DNA of 64,000 bases, taken from Isoptericola halalbus. Lineage in GTDB: Bacteria > Actinomycetota > Actinomycetes > Actinomycetales > Cellulomonadaceae. The number at the start of each line of letters is the position of its first letter. Within the stretch, counting starts at the first letter, position 1. The notes beneath the pieces are model-generated. The model ran no database searches, was not told where the DNA came from, and saw only the letters and a list, made by a program, of their open reading frames with translations. The stretch covers positions 1-64,000 of the forward strand of contig VJZX01000004.1 of NCBI GenBank assembly GCA_009663185.1, read 5' to 3'. The translations under genes and the position numbers were made by a program. Positions 43,828 to 54,600 of this stretch are shown here, piece by piece.

Positions 43828-45354
43828 ATGGCCGACTCCCGCATCACCCTGCACCCCGACTTCCGCAAGGGCACCCTTGACCGCCGCCTCTTCGGCTCGT
43901 TCGTCGAGCACCTGGGGCGTGCCGTGTACACGGGCGTCTACGAGCCCGAGCACCCGACCGCCGACCAGCACGGCTTCCGCAAGGACGTCGCCGAGCTCAC
44001 CCACGAGCTGGGCGTCTCGATGGTCCGCTACCCCGGCGGCAACTTCGTCTCCAACTACGTGTGGGAGGACGCCGTCGGGCCCGTGGAGCAGCGCAAGCCG
44101 TTCCTCGACCTGGCCTGGCGCACCGTGGAGCCGAACCTCGTCGGCACCGACGAGTTCCTCCAGTGGGCCGAGCGCGAGGGCATCGAGCCGATGATGGCGG
44201 TCAACCTCGGCACGCGCGGCGTCGCCGCAGCGGCGGCGCTCGTCGAGTACTGCAACGGCGAGGCCGGCACCCGCTGGGCGGACCTGCGCATCGCCAACGG
44301 GCGCACGGAGCCCTACGGCGTCAAGCTCTGGTGCCTCGGCAACGAGATGGATGGCCCGTGGCAGATCGGGCACAAGGACGCGCACGAGTACGGCAAGCTC
44401 GCCGCAGAGGCCGGCAAGGCGATGAAGCTCGTCGACCCTTCGATCTCGCTCGTGGTGTGCGGGTCGAGCTCGATGGAGATACCCACCTTCGGCGAGTGGG
44501 AGCGCATCGTGCTCTCGTACACCTACGACCTGGTCGACCACATCTCGATGCACGCCTACTATCAAGAGCTCGACGGCGACCGCGCGTCGTTCCTGGCGTC
44601 CGGCACCTCGATGGACCGCTTCATCGACCGCGTCGTCGCCTCCGCTGACGCGGTGGGCGCCGAGCGCCGCTCCGACAAGAAGATCACCATCAGCTTCGAC
44701 GAGTGGAACGTCTGGTACCTGTCGCGCTTCCCCGGGGAGCAGAACCTGCCGATCCAGCGCGACGCCCCGCGCATCATCGAGGACGTCTACTCGGGCCTCG
44801 ACGCGGTCGTGGTGGGCGACCTCCTGCTCACGCTGCTCAACCACGCCGACCGCGTTCCGGTGGCGTGCCTCGCCCAGCTCGTCAACGTCATCGCGCCGAT
44901 CATGACCGCCCCGGGCGGCGAGGCGTGGCGCCAGCCCACCTTCTACCCGTTCGCGACGACGGCGCGCCTCGCGCGCGGTACGGCGCTCGACGTACGGGTG
45001 TCCTCGCCGTCGTACAGCACGAAGAAGCACGGTGAGGCGCCCGTGGTCACGGCCGCGGCCACCGTCGACGACGACGGCGCGCTCGCGCTGTTCGTGACCA
45101 ACCGGTCCGTGGAGGCGGTCGAGGTCGACCTCGCGCACGTCGGCGCGTCGCTGTCGATCACCGAGGGCTGGCGCATGCTCGCCGATCACGAGCCCGCCGT
45201 CGAGGGTCCCGAGCACGCGGCCAAGGTCGCGCAGGCGTGCTGGTCGGCCGTCGACGTCGCCTCCGCCGTCGCGGCAGGCGAGGGCGGGTCCACGACGCTG
45301 CGGCTCGAGCCCGAGTCGTGGACCGCGCTGAGCGGGACGCTCAAGCGCGCCTGA
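43828..45354 (+). CDS. GH51 alpha-N-arabinofuranosidase, intracellular (second copy)
   Basis: A 508-residue GH51 enzyme, paralogue of the 30124-31635 gene. Acid/base Glu173 (WCLGNEMDGPW) and nucleophile Glu292 (ISFDEWNVWY) are at the same positions in both. No signal peptide. It is a single-gene unit with its own class-1 operator and a strong terminator. Two cytoplasmic GH51 enzymes under one regulator may differ in linkage preference (1,5 versus 1,2/1,3), which is inference. Confidence 0.95.
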   Translation: MADSRITLHPDFRKGTLDRRLFGSFVEHLGRAVYTGVYEPEHPTADQHGFRKDVAELTHELGVSMVRYPGGNFVSNYVWEDAVGPVEQRKPFLDLAWRTVEPNLVGTDEFLQWAEREGIEPMMAVNLGTRGVAAAAALVEYCNGEAGTRWADLRIANGRTEPYGVKLWCLGNEMDGPWQIGHKDAHEYGKLAAEAGKAMKLVDPSISLVVCGSSSMEIPTFGEWERIVLSYTYDLVDHISMHAYYQELDGDRASFLASGTSMDRFIDRVVASADAVGAERRSDKKITISFDEWNVWYLSRFPGEQNLPIQRDAPRIIEDVYSGLDAVVVGDLLLTLLNHADRVPVACLAQLVNVIAPIMTAPGGEAWRQPTFYPFATTARLARGTALDVRVSSPSYSTKKHGEAPVVTAAATVDDDGALALFVTNRSVEAVEVDLAHVGASLSITEGWRMLADHEPAVEGPEHAAKVAQACWSAVDVASAVAAGEGGSTTLRLEPESWTALSGTLKRA

Positions 45355-45366
45355 TCCAGAGAAGCT

Positions 45367-45406
45367 GTCAGGGCCACGCCGGTCGATGCACCGGCGTGGC
45401 CCTGAC
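45367..45406. terminator. Perfect 17-bp hairpin after GH51
   Basis: Arms 45367-45383 and 45390-45406 (GTCAGGGCCACGCCGGT and complement), loop CGATGC. It lies between convergent genes and serves both; the sequence TGCTCTCTTCG follows on the plus strand. Confidence 0.85.
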
Positions 45407-45424
45407 TGCTCTCTTCGAAGATGC

Positions 45425-46702
45425 TCACGCCGGGACGAGCTCGGGCCCTGCCTCAGTCTCGACCAGCTCTGTGCGCGGGCCGTAGCGGCGCAGCACCCTG
45501 GCCACGGTCGACCGTGAGACCGCGACCTCGGCCGCGATCTCCTTCTGGGTCCGCCCTTCGCGCGCGAGCTCGATGATCTGCCTGTCCCGTTCGGTCTCCG
45601 GCTCCTCGGCCGGGCCGTCGACAGCGGTCACCGGCCCGCTGACGGCCTCCGGCTCATCATCATCATCCCTGTCCGCCGCGCGACGGCCGATCAGATCGAA
45701 CTCCTCGACCCGCCGCGTGTGCCCGGTCTCGGGCAACGGCTCGACCTGAGGCGTGTACCCGATCGCGGGCAAGGGCTCGACGCCTGGGGGCGTGGCAGGT
45801 TCGGTCGGGGTCACGGGCTCACGCATCGCGAACGCCTCCTTGACCCGCGACTCGAACTCGGGCAGCTCCTCGAACGCCTGCTCGGGCTGGTACAGGGCCT
45901 CTCCCAGCGCGTCGTCCAGGTCCGTGACCATGACCGGCGCAGGCGTCTCCGCCGGCTCGGCCGCCCCCCGGACCATGCCGCGCTTGACCGAGCTGGCCCC
46001 GATCGTGTCGAGACGGTTGCCGTGCCGCTCGGCGGCCTCGAGCCGGTCGACCCAGACCTGCATGCGCCGCTCGAAGTCCTCGACGGTCAGCAGCTTGAGC
46101 GCGCGGTCCCGTGCGGCACGCTGGCGACCGTGCGACGTACGGACCTTGCGGGTGCCGCGCCGGGTGCCCGTGTTGTCGCGCCGAGCGTCTCGCCACGTCT
46201 CCAGGGCGGCCACGTACTGGTGGACACGGTGCTCGCGCCGGCGCTCGTCCAGCGTGTGCCCGGTGACGAGATGCCGCTCGCCGACGAGCGCCAGGTGCCA
46301 CATCAGGGCGGCCACCAGCGGCGGGACGAACCGGAAGACCACCATGTACGGGGTCGTAGCGCTTGGCACGGCGATCTCGTGGAGCGCCGCGAACACCCCG
46401 GAGGTCCCGGACAGGATCCAGGTCAGCGTCAGCAGCACCCCGTAGGAGCGACCCTCGAGCGCCGCGTTGCGTGCCATGAGGGCGACGGCGACGAGACTGA
46501 CCTCGAGGAACCCCGCCAGGGCGTATGCCTCGAGAGCCGTCATGCCCGCGACCTCGAGCCCGAACAGGACCATGCCGCTGTAGGCCAGGGCTGTGGCGAT
46601 GAACGCCGCGATGACGACGGCCACCATCGGCAGGTGCCGGCCTCGATACTGCACGCGCGGGGGTCCGCCGGCGGCGGATCGATCCGTATCCTGCTGAATC
46701 AC
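45425..46702 (-). CDS. DUF2637-like membrane protein with C-terminal HTH
   Basis: A 425-residue protein. Four hydrophobic segments fill residues about 20-140 (MVAVVIAAFIATALAYSGMV, AYALAGFLEVSLVAVALM, VVFRFVPPLVAALMWHLALV), resembling DUF2637/Spd-type proteins of actinobacterial plasmids and integrative elements. A basic linker and an acidic repeat-bearing middle (PLPAIGYTPQVEPLPETGHT) follow. The end is a Hin/Sigma70-like HTH, RTQKEIAAEVAVSRSTVARV. The GTG start at 46700-46702 has GGAGGAAG five bases upstream; a longer frame lacks such a site. No other mobile-element genes are adjacent. Function unknown. Confidence 0.6.
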   Translation of the reverse strand: MIQQDTDRSAAGGPPRVQYRGRHLPMVAVVIAAFIATALAYSGMVLFGLEVAGMTALEAYALAGFLEVSLVAVALMARNAALEGRSYGVLLTLTWILSGTSGVFAALHEIAVPSATTPYMVVFRFVPPLVAALMWHLALVGERHLVTGHTLDERRREHRVHQYVAALETWRDARRDNTGTRRGTRKVRTSHGRQRAARDRALKLLTVEDFERRMQVWVDRLEAAERHGNRLDTIGASSVKRGMVRGAAEPAETPAPVMVTDLDDALGEALYQPEQAFEELPEFESRVKEAFAMREPVTPTEPATPPGVEPLPAIGYTPQVEPLPETGHTRRVEEFDLIGRRAADRDDDDEPEAVSGPVTAVDGPAEEPETERDRQIIELAREGRTQKEIAAEVAVSRSTVARVLRRYGPRTELVETEAGPELVPA

Positions 46703-46780
46703 GTCTTCCTCCGAAATGTCACGACGAGGGTATATCAGCAGTTTGTCGGAGCCGCCGTCAACGGCGGCGCACGCCGACGT

Positions 46781-46824
46781 CGCGGTCGGGTGCGCCATGC
46801 AGCTGCGTGGCGCACCCGACCGCG
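46781..46824. terminator. Perfect 17-bp hairpin after the dual-GH43 gene
   Basis: Arms 46781-46797 and 46808-46824 (CGCGGTCGGGTGCGCCA and complement) with a 10-base loop, 15 bases past the stop of the dual-GH43 gene on the minus strand. Confidence 0.8.
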
Positions 46825-46838
46825 GCGTTCGGCACCGA

Positions 46839-49800
46839 TCAGCGCGGTTCGACGCTCCCCAGCGTCGGTGTCACCTGCTGGAACAGCCCGTCGGCGCCGA
46901 TCTCGAGCCGGTCGATCGTCGTCTCGCGATGGGTGCCGTTGCCGCCCGGGATCGCGAAGCGGTGGTACACGATGTACCAGTCGTCCGTGCCGGCGACGTT
47001 GAGGATCGAGCTGTGCCCGGTCCCGAGGATCCCGTACGACGAGTCCTTGGAGAGGATGACGCCGCGGTTCGTCCAGGGACCGTCGATGCTCGACGACGTC
47101 GCGTACCCGACGCGGTAGTTCTCCGAGCCCGTGTCGTCGATCGAGTACGTGAGGTGGTACATTCCGTCGCGGTAGTTGACGAACAGCCCCTCGCGGAAGT
47201 TCGTGAGGCCGCCGATGCGCTTGATGGTGCCCGCCTTGATCGACACCATGTCGTCACCGAGCTCGGCGTAGACCGGCCCGTTCGACGGCCCGCCGTTGCC
47301 CCAGAACAGGTAGTACTTGCCCGTGGCCGGGTCCTGGAACGCCGCCGGGTCGATCGCCTGCCCCGAGGTCACGGCCTCGTTGTTCAGGATCATCGCCTGC
47401 GGCTGCGCCGTGAACGGGCCTTCGGGGTGGTCGGCCACCGCGACGCCGATCGTCTTGCGGTTGTACGTCGGGTTGTGCCCGGAGAAGTAGAAGTAGTACT
47501 TCCCGTCCCGCTCGATGATGGTGGGCGCCCAGGCGTTTCCGGTCGCCCACGGCACGTCGCCGTTCGCGCCGTCGAGCACCAGGAACGGCTCGGCCGAGCG
47601 CTGCCAGTCCACGAGGTTCGTGGACTTCCAGACGTAGAACTCCTTGCCGCCCCAGCCCGCGTACCCGTCGCTCGTCGCGTAGATGTAGAACGTGTCGCCG
47701 AACTGCGCGATGTTCGGGTCGGCGTACAGGCCGGGCAGAACCGGGCTGCGCATCTCGACCGCGCGCACGGCCCACTGCCGTGACGAGCCGTCGGGGCCCG
47801 TGACGGTGTACGTCACGGGCTGGGTGAGGTCCTGCGTCGACCCGTTGGCGGGTGCCACGGTGGCCTCGTCCGAGACCTCGAGCACCGGTGCGAGCGCGCT
47901 CCGGTCCGTCCCGGGCACCACGGGCAGCGTCACGGTGCTCGACGAGCCGTCGACGATCGCGTCGACCTTGAGCTCGTCGAGCTGCGCGCCGCGCACGCCG
48001 GTGTGGTCGGTGCCGATCCACGCCACCTCAGCCCGGCTGAGCGCCCGGCCGTAGAGCCGGAAGTCGCGGACCTGGCCCTTGAGGTACCGGTCACCGGAGT
48101 ACAGCGAGCGCCCGATGTAGTTGGCGAGCGTCTCGCCGCCGCCGATCTGTCGCGGGTCGATGGTGACGCCTGCCTGGCGCCCCACCTCGACCCCGTCCTC
48201 GTAGAGCACCGCCGTGGTCCCCGACAGCGTGTACGTCAGGTGCTTCCACACGCCGCGCGCAAGGTTCGAGCCCTTGCTCACCGTCTGCTCCCCCGACCAG
48301 TTGCCCAGCGAGATCGAGCTCCGGTAGGAGTTGCCCGTGGTGAAGAGGTAGCCGTTGCCGCTCGTCCCGCTCGAGTTGCCCAGGCCGTAGATGAAGTACG
48401 GCGTCGCCTGGTCGGTCGCGACGCGCACGTCGAGCGCGACAGTCACGTCCGTGATCCCGGCGAGCAGGTGGTTCGGCAGCCGCACGAAGTCGTCGACGCC
48501 GTCGAGCGTCACGCCCTCGCCGGTGAACTTCGCTCCCCCCTCGAGCGTCGCCGCTCCGTAGGAGCTGCCCTCGACCGCGTTCGCCGCCGTCGTGCCGGAC
48601 GTCTCGTCGAGCGCGTACCGCGCCACGAGCCCCGGCGGCTCGGCCGTGACCGTGACCGGGACCTCGGCCCGCAGCGACCCGTTCGTCGACGCGACGACCG
48701 TCGTCGTGCCCGGTGTGAGGCCGCGGACGACGCCGGTGGACGAGACCGTCGCGACCGTCGGGTCGAGCGACTCCCACCGTACGCGGGGGTCCGAGGCGTT
48801 GGCCGGCAAGACTGTGGCCACGAGTGCCTGCTCCGTGCCCTGCCAGAGCTCGAGCTCGGTCGGCGAGACCGTGAGTGACTCCGCCTCGATCCGCTTCGCC
48901 TGCACGGTCACCGTCGCGACGGCCGGGATCGAGACGCCGGCGCCGAGCCTGCCCCGGACCTCGAACGTCCCGGGCGTCGCGTACTGCTCGGAGTCGACGG
49001 CGTCCCACGTGACCGCCTCGGTCCCCGTCGAGCCGTCGGCGTAGGTCACCGGCACGGACTCAGGCAGCACGGGCGCCCGCCGCACCTGCGTGGTGACGTT
49101 CACCGGGTCGACGGACTCGACGAACGCGTCGGGCTGGTAGTGCCGCAGCAGCCGGTCGTACTCCGCCTGCGTCACGGGCAGCACCGTGCCGTGGCGGGGA
49201 CGCGACGGCATCTTGTAGTCGGTGACCATCTTCCACTCGGTCGCGTCGAGGCTGTCGCTCACGAACGGCACGTAGCCGCGGCCGCCGAACTCGTCGATGA
49301 ACATGTAGTAGCGGTCCTCGGTGTTCGACTTGAACACCAGGGGGCCCTCACCCTGGTTGATACCCGGGCCGAGCGAGTTCGCCTTGCCGATGCAGTCGGT
49401 GATGTAGTCGTAGTCGGTCGAGCGCAGCTCGGTCGACTTCTCCCCGAGGATGAACTTCGAGCACGGGGTCGACGAGGTGTTGTTCCGCTCGTCCTTGGTG
49501 AACCGGTAGTAGGTGTCACCCTCCTTGATCACCGTGGAGTCGATGACCGAGTAGCCGGGGTCGATCCAGACCTTCGGCTCGCTGAACGTCACGAAGTCGC
49601 GGGTCGTGGCGTACATCATCCGGTTGTGCTGGCTGCCGGTGTGGTTCGGGTCGTCCTCGGCGTACAGCTTCGAGGCCCAGAACACGACGTACGCGCCGAG
49701 CTCCTCGTCGTAGAACGCCTCGGGCGCCCACGTGTTGCCCGCGTTCTCCGGGGAGACCTGGACGAGCCGCTGGTCGGTCCAGTTCACGAGGTCGGTCGAC

Positions 49801-51464
49801 TCCCACACCATGATCGACTTCGACCCACGCCGCTGGAAGCCGTCCCAGTCCCACGACCCGTGGACCTTGAGGTCGGTCGCGATCTGGTAGAACTTGTCGC
49901 CCTCGGGCGAGCGGATGATGAACGGGTCGCGCAAGCCCTTCTCCCCCAGGTCGGACGTGAGGACCGGCTTGTTGTCGTTGAGGTCGCGGTAGCGCAGGGG
50001 GTCGTTGCCCTCGCTCAGGCCGAAGTACACCTGCTCGCCGGTGGCTGTGCCCTCGCCGATGAAGTAGGAGAACAGGTAGCCCTCGTACGACTCGCGCTCG
50101 GGCAGCGGCGGGACGGTCGCGGTGATGTCGCGCGTCGCGACGCCGTCGCCCACCGAGACGGACGCCGTGAGCGTCACGGTCACGGTCTGCGCCCCCGCCG
50201 CCGGCCGGGTCACCTCGCCCGTGGGGGTGATGACCGACGCGTCCGAGGACGCCCAGGTCACGGTCGCGCCGTGCTCACCGGTGCTGGGGAGGGTGAGGTT
50301 GCCGCGCACGTCGTCGACGTTGACGCCCTCGAGCGCCGCGGCCGCCTCGGCGGCCCTCTCCTCGTCCGACATCGCCGGGACGACCGTCACCTGGATGTCT
50401 CGCGGCGCGCTCGCGCCGCGCAGCTCGAGCGTCGCCGTGAGGGTCACGGTGACCGGATCGGCGCCCGCGGGAGGCTGCGTGACATGGCCCGCGGCCGTCA
50501 CGACGTCGGCGTTCGACGTCGCCCACGTGATCGCCGAGCCGCCGACGCCGGTGCTCGGCAGGTCCAGGTCGGTGTCGACAGCGGAGGTGTCGCCCAGGTC
50601 GAGGGCCTCGGCATCGGCCGCGACGGCCGTCGCGGCGTTCGCGGCGTCGATCTCGGAGACCTCCGCGGCTGTGAGCGCGCGCTCGTAGAGCCGGAAGTCC
50701 CGGACCCGGCCGCGGAACAGGCCGTCGGCGGCGTAGGCCGACTTGCCGATCGTGTTGACCGTGGTGCTCCCGCCGCCGAGCTGCCCCGGAACGTGCGTGA
50801 TCGCGCTGCTCGAGCCGACGAGCGCGCCGTTCTCGTACAGGCGCGCCTCCGCTCCATCGATCGAGAACGCGATCGACGTCCAGCGGCCGGTCGCGAGCGG
50901 ACCCTGCGGCGTCTTGGCCACCGTCTGCTCGGCGCCCCATGCGGCGTTCGAGATGGTGCCGCGGTAGCGCCCGTTCGCGCTCGAGGAGAACAGGTACCCG
51001 TTGCCCGACTGCGGAGAGCCGACGGCCGGGTTGCCGAAGTTGTAGATGAAGTAGTTGCCACCGAGCGTGGGGTCGACCCACACGTCGGCCGTGACCGTCA
51101 CCGCCGTGGTGCCCGCGAGGAGGTCGTCGGGCAGGTCGACCCAGCCGCCGCCGTCGAGCGTCAGGCCCTGGCCCGCGCGCCACGAGGCCGTTCCGGACAG
51201 CGCGGCTTCGTGGCCGTTGCCGGACGCGTCGCGCGCGACGGCGCCGCCGGTCTCGTCGAGCGGGTACCAGGCGCGCAGCCCCTCGGGCACGACGGCGACC
51301 TGCGTCGCGTCGGTCTCCGTGGTCGTCGTGCTCGCCGTCGCGGGAACGCTCGCCGCGAGCGGCAGGCCGACGGCGAGCGCCAGGGCCCCGGACGCCACCC
51401 TTCTGGCTCGTGCGGCGGGCCTGCGGCCCGCTCGTTCGTCCCGTGTGCGTGCGGGTGACGTCAT
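46839..51464 (-). CDS. Secreted dual GH43 enzyme with LamG and Ig-like modules
   Basis: A 1541-residue exported arabinan/hemicellulose hydrolase. Order (rough residues): signal peptide with an Arg-rich n-region (1-45), LamG/concanavalin domain (60-270), two atrophied bacterial Ig-like domains (275-440), GH43 (445-770: YLFSYFIGEGTATGEQVYFG, GLRDPFIIRSPEG, VIDSTVIKEGD, NQGEGPLVF), Ig-like Big_4 and Big_2 (785-945), a second LamG (950-1140), a linker, and a second GH43 (1220-1541: VLPGLYADPNIAQFGDTFYI, AIDPAAFQD, FREGLFVNYRDG). The first GH43 resembles exo-1,5-alpha-L-arabinofuranosidases. No LPXTG or SLH anchor, so it is released or held by its binding domains. GAGGAGAG precedes ATG 51464. A class-2 operator lies upstream. 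Confidence 0.85.
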   Translation of the reverse strand: MTSPARTRDERAGRRPAARARRVASGALALAVGLPLAASVPATASTTTTETDATQVAVVPEGLRAWYPLDETGGAVARDASGNGHEAALSGTASWRAGQGLTLDGGGWVDLPDDLLAGTTAVTVTADVWVDPTLGGNYFIYNFGNPAVGSPQSGNGYLFSSSANGRYRGTISNAAWGAEQTVAKTPQGPLATGRWTSIAFSIDGAEARLYENGALVGSSSAITHVPGQLGGGSTTVNTIGKSAYAADGLFRGRVRDFRLYERALTAAEVSEIDAANAATAVAADAEALDLGDTSAVDTDLDLPSTGVGGSAITWATSNADVVTAAGHVTQPPAGADPVTVTLTATLELRGASAPRDIQVTVVPAMSDEERAAEAAAALEGVNVDDVRGNLTLPSTGEHGATVTWASSDASVITPTGEVTRPAAGAQTVTVTLTASVSVGDGVATRDITATVPPLPERESYEGYLFSYFIGEGTATGEQVYFGLSEGNDPLRYRDLNDNKPVLTSDLGEKGLRDPFIIRSPEGDKFYQIATDLKVHGSWDWDGFQRRGSKSIMVWESTDLVNWTDQRLVQVSPENAGNTWAPEAFYDEELGAYVVFWASKLYAEDDPNHTGSQHNRMMYATTRDFVTFSEPKVWIDPGYSVIDSTVIKEGDTYYRFTKDERNNTSSTPCSKFILGEKSTELRSTDYDYITDCIGKANSLGPGINQGEGPLVFKSNTEDRYYMFIDEFGGRGYVPFVSDSLDATEWKMVTDYKMPSRPRHGTVLPVTQAEYDRLLRHYQPDAFVESVDPVNVTTQVRRAPVLPESVPVTYADGSTGTEAVTWDAVDSEQYATPGTFEVRGRLGAGVSIPAVATVTVQAKRIEAESLTVSPTELELWQGTEQALVATVLPANASDPRVRWESLDPTVATVSSTGVVRGLTPGTTTVVASTNGSLRAEVPVTVTAEPPGLVARYALDETSGTTAANAVEGSSYGAATLEGGAKFTGEGVTLDGVDDFVRLPNHLLAGITDVTVALDVRVATDQATPYFIYGLGNSSGTSGNGYLFTTGNSYRSSISLGNWSGEQTVSKGSNLARGVWKHLTYTLSGTTAVLYEDGVEVGRQAGVTIDPRQIGGGETLANYIGRSLYSGDRYLKGQVRDFRLYGRALSRAEVAWIGTDHTGVRGAQLDELKVDAIVDGSSSTVTLPVVPGTDRSALAPVLEVSDEATVAPANGSTQDLTQPVTYTVTGPDGSSRQWAVRAVEMRSPVLPGLYADPNIAQFGDTFYIYATSDGYAGWGGKEFYVWKSTNLVDWQRSAEPFLVLDGANGDVPWATGNAWAPTIIERDGKYYFYFSGHNPTYNRKTIGVAVADHPEGPFTAQPQAMILNNEAVTSGQAIDPAAFQDPATGKYYLFWGNGGPSNGPVYAELGDDMVSIKAGTIKRIGGLTNFREGLFVNYRDGMYHLTYSIDDTGSENYRVGYATSSSIDGPWTNRGVILSKDSSYGILGTGHSSILNVAGTDDWYIVYHRFAIPGGNGTHRETTIDRLEIGADGLFQQVTPTLGSVEPR

Positions 51465-51505
51465 CACTCTCTCCTCATCGTCGAGGCTCGGGCACCTGCG
51501 CCCGA

Positions 51506-51519
51506 TGTTAACGCTAACA
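51506..51519. promoter_or_regulatory. LacI-type operator, class 2 (TGTTAACGCTAACA)
   Basis: TGTTAACGCTAACA, palindromic except at one central pair, 42 bases upstream of the dual-GH43 ATG. Similar sites are at 58291 and 63207. Confidence 0.7.
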
Positions 51520-51687
51520 ATCGAAGCCGAGACTAGCGGGTCGCGCACCACCGGCGGAAGCCCGCGCGCGCCTGGTGGCGCAAACCGATCACGGACGGAC
51601 ATGGCCCGGCCGACGGCTAGAGATGCTCACGGAAAGACCAGGCATTTCGTGTAGATCCCTAGCCGTCGGCGGGCCGACGAGCGCGCG

Positions 51688-54600
51688 CTACCGGCGCTTC
51701 ACCGCGCGCACGGTGAGGTCCTTGGTGACCTCGCTCGGCGCATAGGTGGCATCACCGAGATAGCGGACCGTCACGGCGTGCTCGCCGACGGCGAGGTCGG
51801 CCGTGGGCACGACGACGGTCGCGCGACCGCCGTCGAGCACCCCGGTCACCCGGACGTCGCCGACCGTGATCTCGACGCGACCCGTCGGGGCCGGCGCCTC
51901 ACCGCCGTCGACGGCGGCGCTCGCGGTCACCTCCACGTACGTGCCGGTGCCCTGCGTCACCGCAGCCGGCCGCAGGCTGGCGCGGACGGCGCTCGCGGTG
52001 TCGCCGACCGCGGGGCTGAGCCGCAGGAAGGTGATCGAGCTCGCCGGGAAGTCGTAGCTGAACGAACTCCCCCCGCCCTCGAACACCCTCATCACCGGGA
52101 CCACGTTGGTCGGGTTCGCCTTGGTGTTCGTCGCCGACGGCGCGGCGACCATCTCGGTCACTCCGACGTTCCCGGCCACCTCGACACCCTCGACGCTCAC
52201 CGCGGTGCGCGCCGTCGTCGCCGTCGGGTTGACGACCTTGACGACGAGCTCGCCCGTCTCGGCGTCACGCGTGACGACCTGGTAGAGCGTCTTGGCCACC
52301 GGCTCGGTGTAGGTCATCTGCAGCTGGCCGTCGAGGTACATGCGGATCGTGCGCCCGTCGACCTCGACCCGGACCTGGTAGTCCCGACCCGTCTGGAGGG
52401 AGTGACCCTCGACGGCCGCGACCTCGCCCTGACGAGCGCCGTTGGCCCGCTCGAGCGCCTGCCGCGTGTTGCCCCAGCCGCCGATGTTCCACCAGTAGAA
52501 CTCGTCCGGCGCACCCGCGGCGAAGCCGACGAGGAAGCCCTCGTTGCCGCCGAGCTTCCGGGCGGTGAGCTCCACGGTGTAGTTGGACCAGTCGCGGTCG
52601 TACGCCCCGGTGATGAGGGTGCGCGCGTCCTCGGCCGTCGACGACTGCACGTACTCGCCGTCGACGACGGTCCAGTCGCCCGCCACGGTCTCCCACTGCG
52701 AGGCGTCGGCGAACGTGTCGGCGAACAGCACCTCACCCGTCGCGGTGTCGGTCACCTTGACGTCGTCGTAAGCCGCCTGCGTGGCCCACGTGGACAGGAA
52801 CACGCCGCCCGACAGGTCCGGCGCGTTCGCCTCCGGGCCCACGTGCGTGGACGGCACCACCTCGTCGCCGACGTTCGTCATGAACATCTTCTGCGTGTAG
52901 TAGTTGACCGAGCCCCACGACTCGTCGTTGTCGAACCACATCATGTCCGGAGACCACTGGACGTGGTCCTCGTTGGCGAACATCGGCGCGTAGGAGGCGA
53001 GCTCGACGAGGTCCGAGTTGCGCTCGATGCCCGTCATGTACGCCGCCTCGGCCAGGGCGTTGGCGAACGTGTTGCCCCGCGAGGCGTACTCGCCGAGGAA
53101 CACGTGCGGACCCTGGCGGTCGTAGGAGTCGTACCGCTCGTCGTTGGCCAGGAACCACGCCGGGTCGTTGTAGTAGTGCTCGTCGACCATCTCGACGCCC
53201 TGCTCGCGGTTGAACTCCCACAGCTCGTCGAACCGGGCGCCGGTGTCGTCCGGCCCCGAGTTCGAGATGATCACCACGTCGGGGTACTTCTCCTCGATCG
53301 CGTCGCGGAACCGCGGGAAGTTGGCCTCGAACGTGCGGGTGTTCTCCTCGTTGCCCAGCCCGATGTACTTCAGGCCGAACGGCTCGGGGTGACCGAGCTC
53401 GGCGCGCACCGCACCCCAGGTGGTGTCGACGTCGCCGTTGGCGAACTCGATGAGGTCGAGCGTGTCCTGCACCCACCGGTCGATGCGCTCGTCGTCGGTC
53501 ATCTCGGGGATCCGCGAGCCGCAGCCGTTGGCACCCACGGAGACAACGGGCAGCGGCGTGGCGCCCAGGTCCTCGGCGAACTCGAAGTACTCGAGGTACC
53601 CGATGCCGTAGGACTGGTTGTAGCCCCAGAAGTTCCAGTTGGTCGGGCGCTCCTCGACCGGGCCGATGGTCTCCTTCCACTGGTACGTGCGACGACGGTC
53701 CTGCCCGTCGGAGTCGAGGTACGTGTCGAACGTTCCCACGTTGGTGACGCAGCCACCGGGGAAGCGGAGGAACTTCGGCTCGAGCTCGGCCACCATCTGG
53801 GCGAGGTCCTTGCGCAGCACGGACGTGCCGTTGACCGGGCCCTCCCACGTCTCCAGCGGGAACAGCGACACCATGTCGAGACGCAGCGTGCCCGCGGCAC
53901 CACCGGTGACGACGAGCCGGCCGGCGTTGGTGGTCTGCGACGACGTGAGCGTCACGCCGTACTTCTCCCACTCGTCCGAGCCGTCGACGGCCACCGTTGC
54001 GGTCGAGTAGGTCTCGCTGCCCGCGGCGTTCTCGAGCGTGATCGTCAGGTCCTGCGCGGTCGCCGACCGGGCCCAGACGGAGAAGTCGTACGACGCCCCC
54101 GCCTCGAGCGCCACGCCCTCGTTGTAGCTCGTGTTGCGCACGCCGACGCCGGCGCCGTTCGAGGTGATCTCCAGGTACGCGCGGTTGGAGTCGTTGAGCC
54201 ATTGCGAACGCTCGGAGGCGACCGCGATCGTGCCCGTCGTGCCGCGCTCGACCTTCTGCCACGCGGTCAGGCCGTTGAACGACGCGTTGTCGGTCGGCGC
54301 GAACTCGAAGGACCGGTTGCGCACCAGCTCGGCGTACAGGCCACCGTCGGCCGCGTAGTTGATGTCCTCGTAGAACGCGCCGTACAGGTTCTCGCTGACG
54401 GCGTGCGTGGTGGCGTCGCCGTCGACCGTGAGCGTGTGCTCGGCCAGGTCGATCGCCTCGACGGCCAGGCGCACCGCGTCGTCGGCGGACCCGAGCACGA
54501 GGGCACCGCCGTCGCCGAGCGTGGCGTACCCGCCGGCCTCGGTGCCCGCGAGGTGCAGGACGACCTTCCCGGCACCGGCGTCCGTCAGCCGCAGAACCGC

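Noticed and set aside
45425-46798. Longer start (46798) for the DUF2637-like gene
   Set aside because: The extra 32 residues overlap a terminator hairpin and lack a ribosome site, while GTG 46702 has GGAGGAAG at good spacing.
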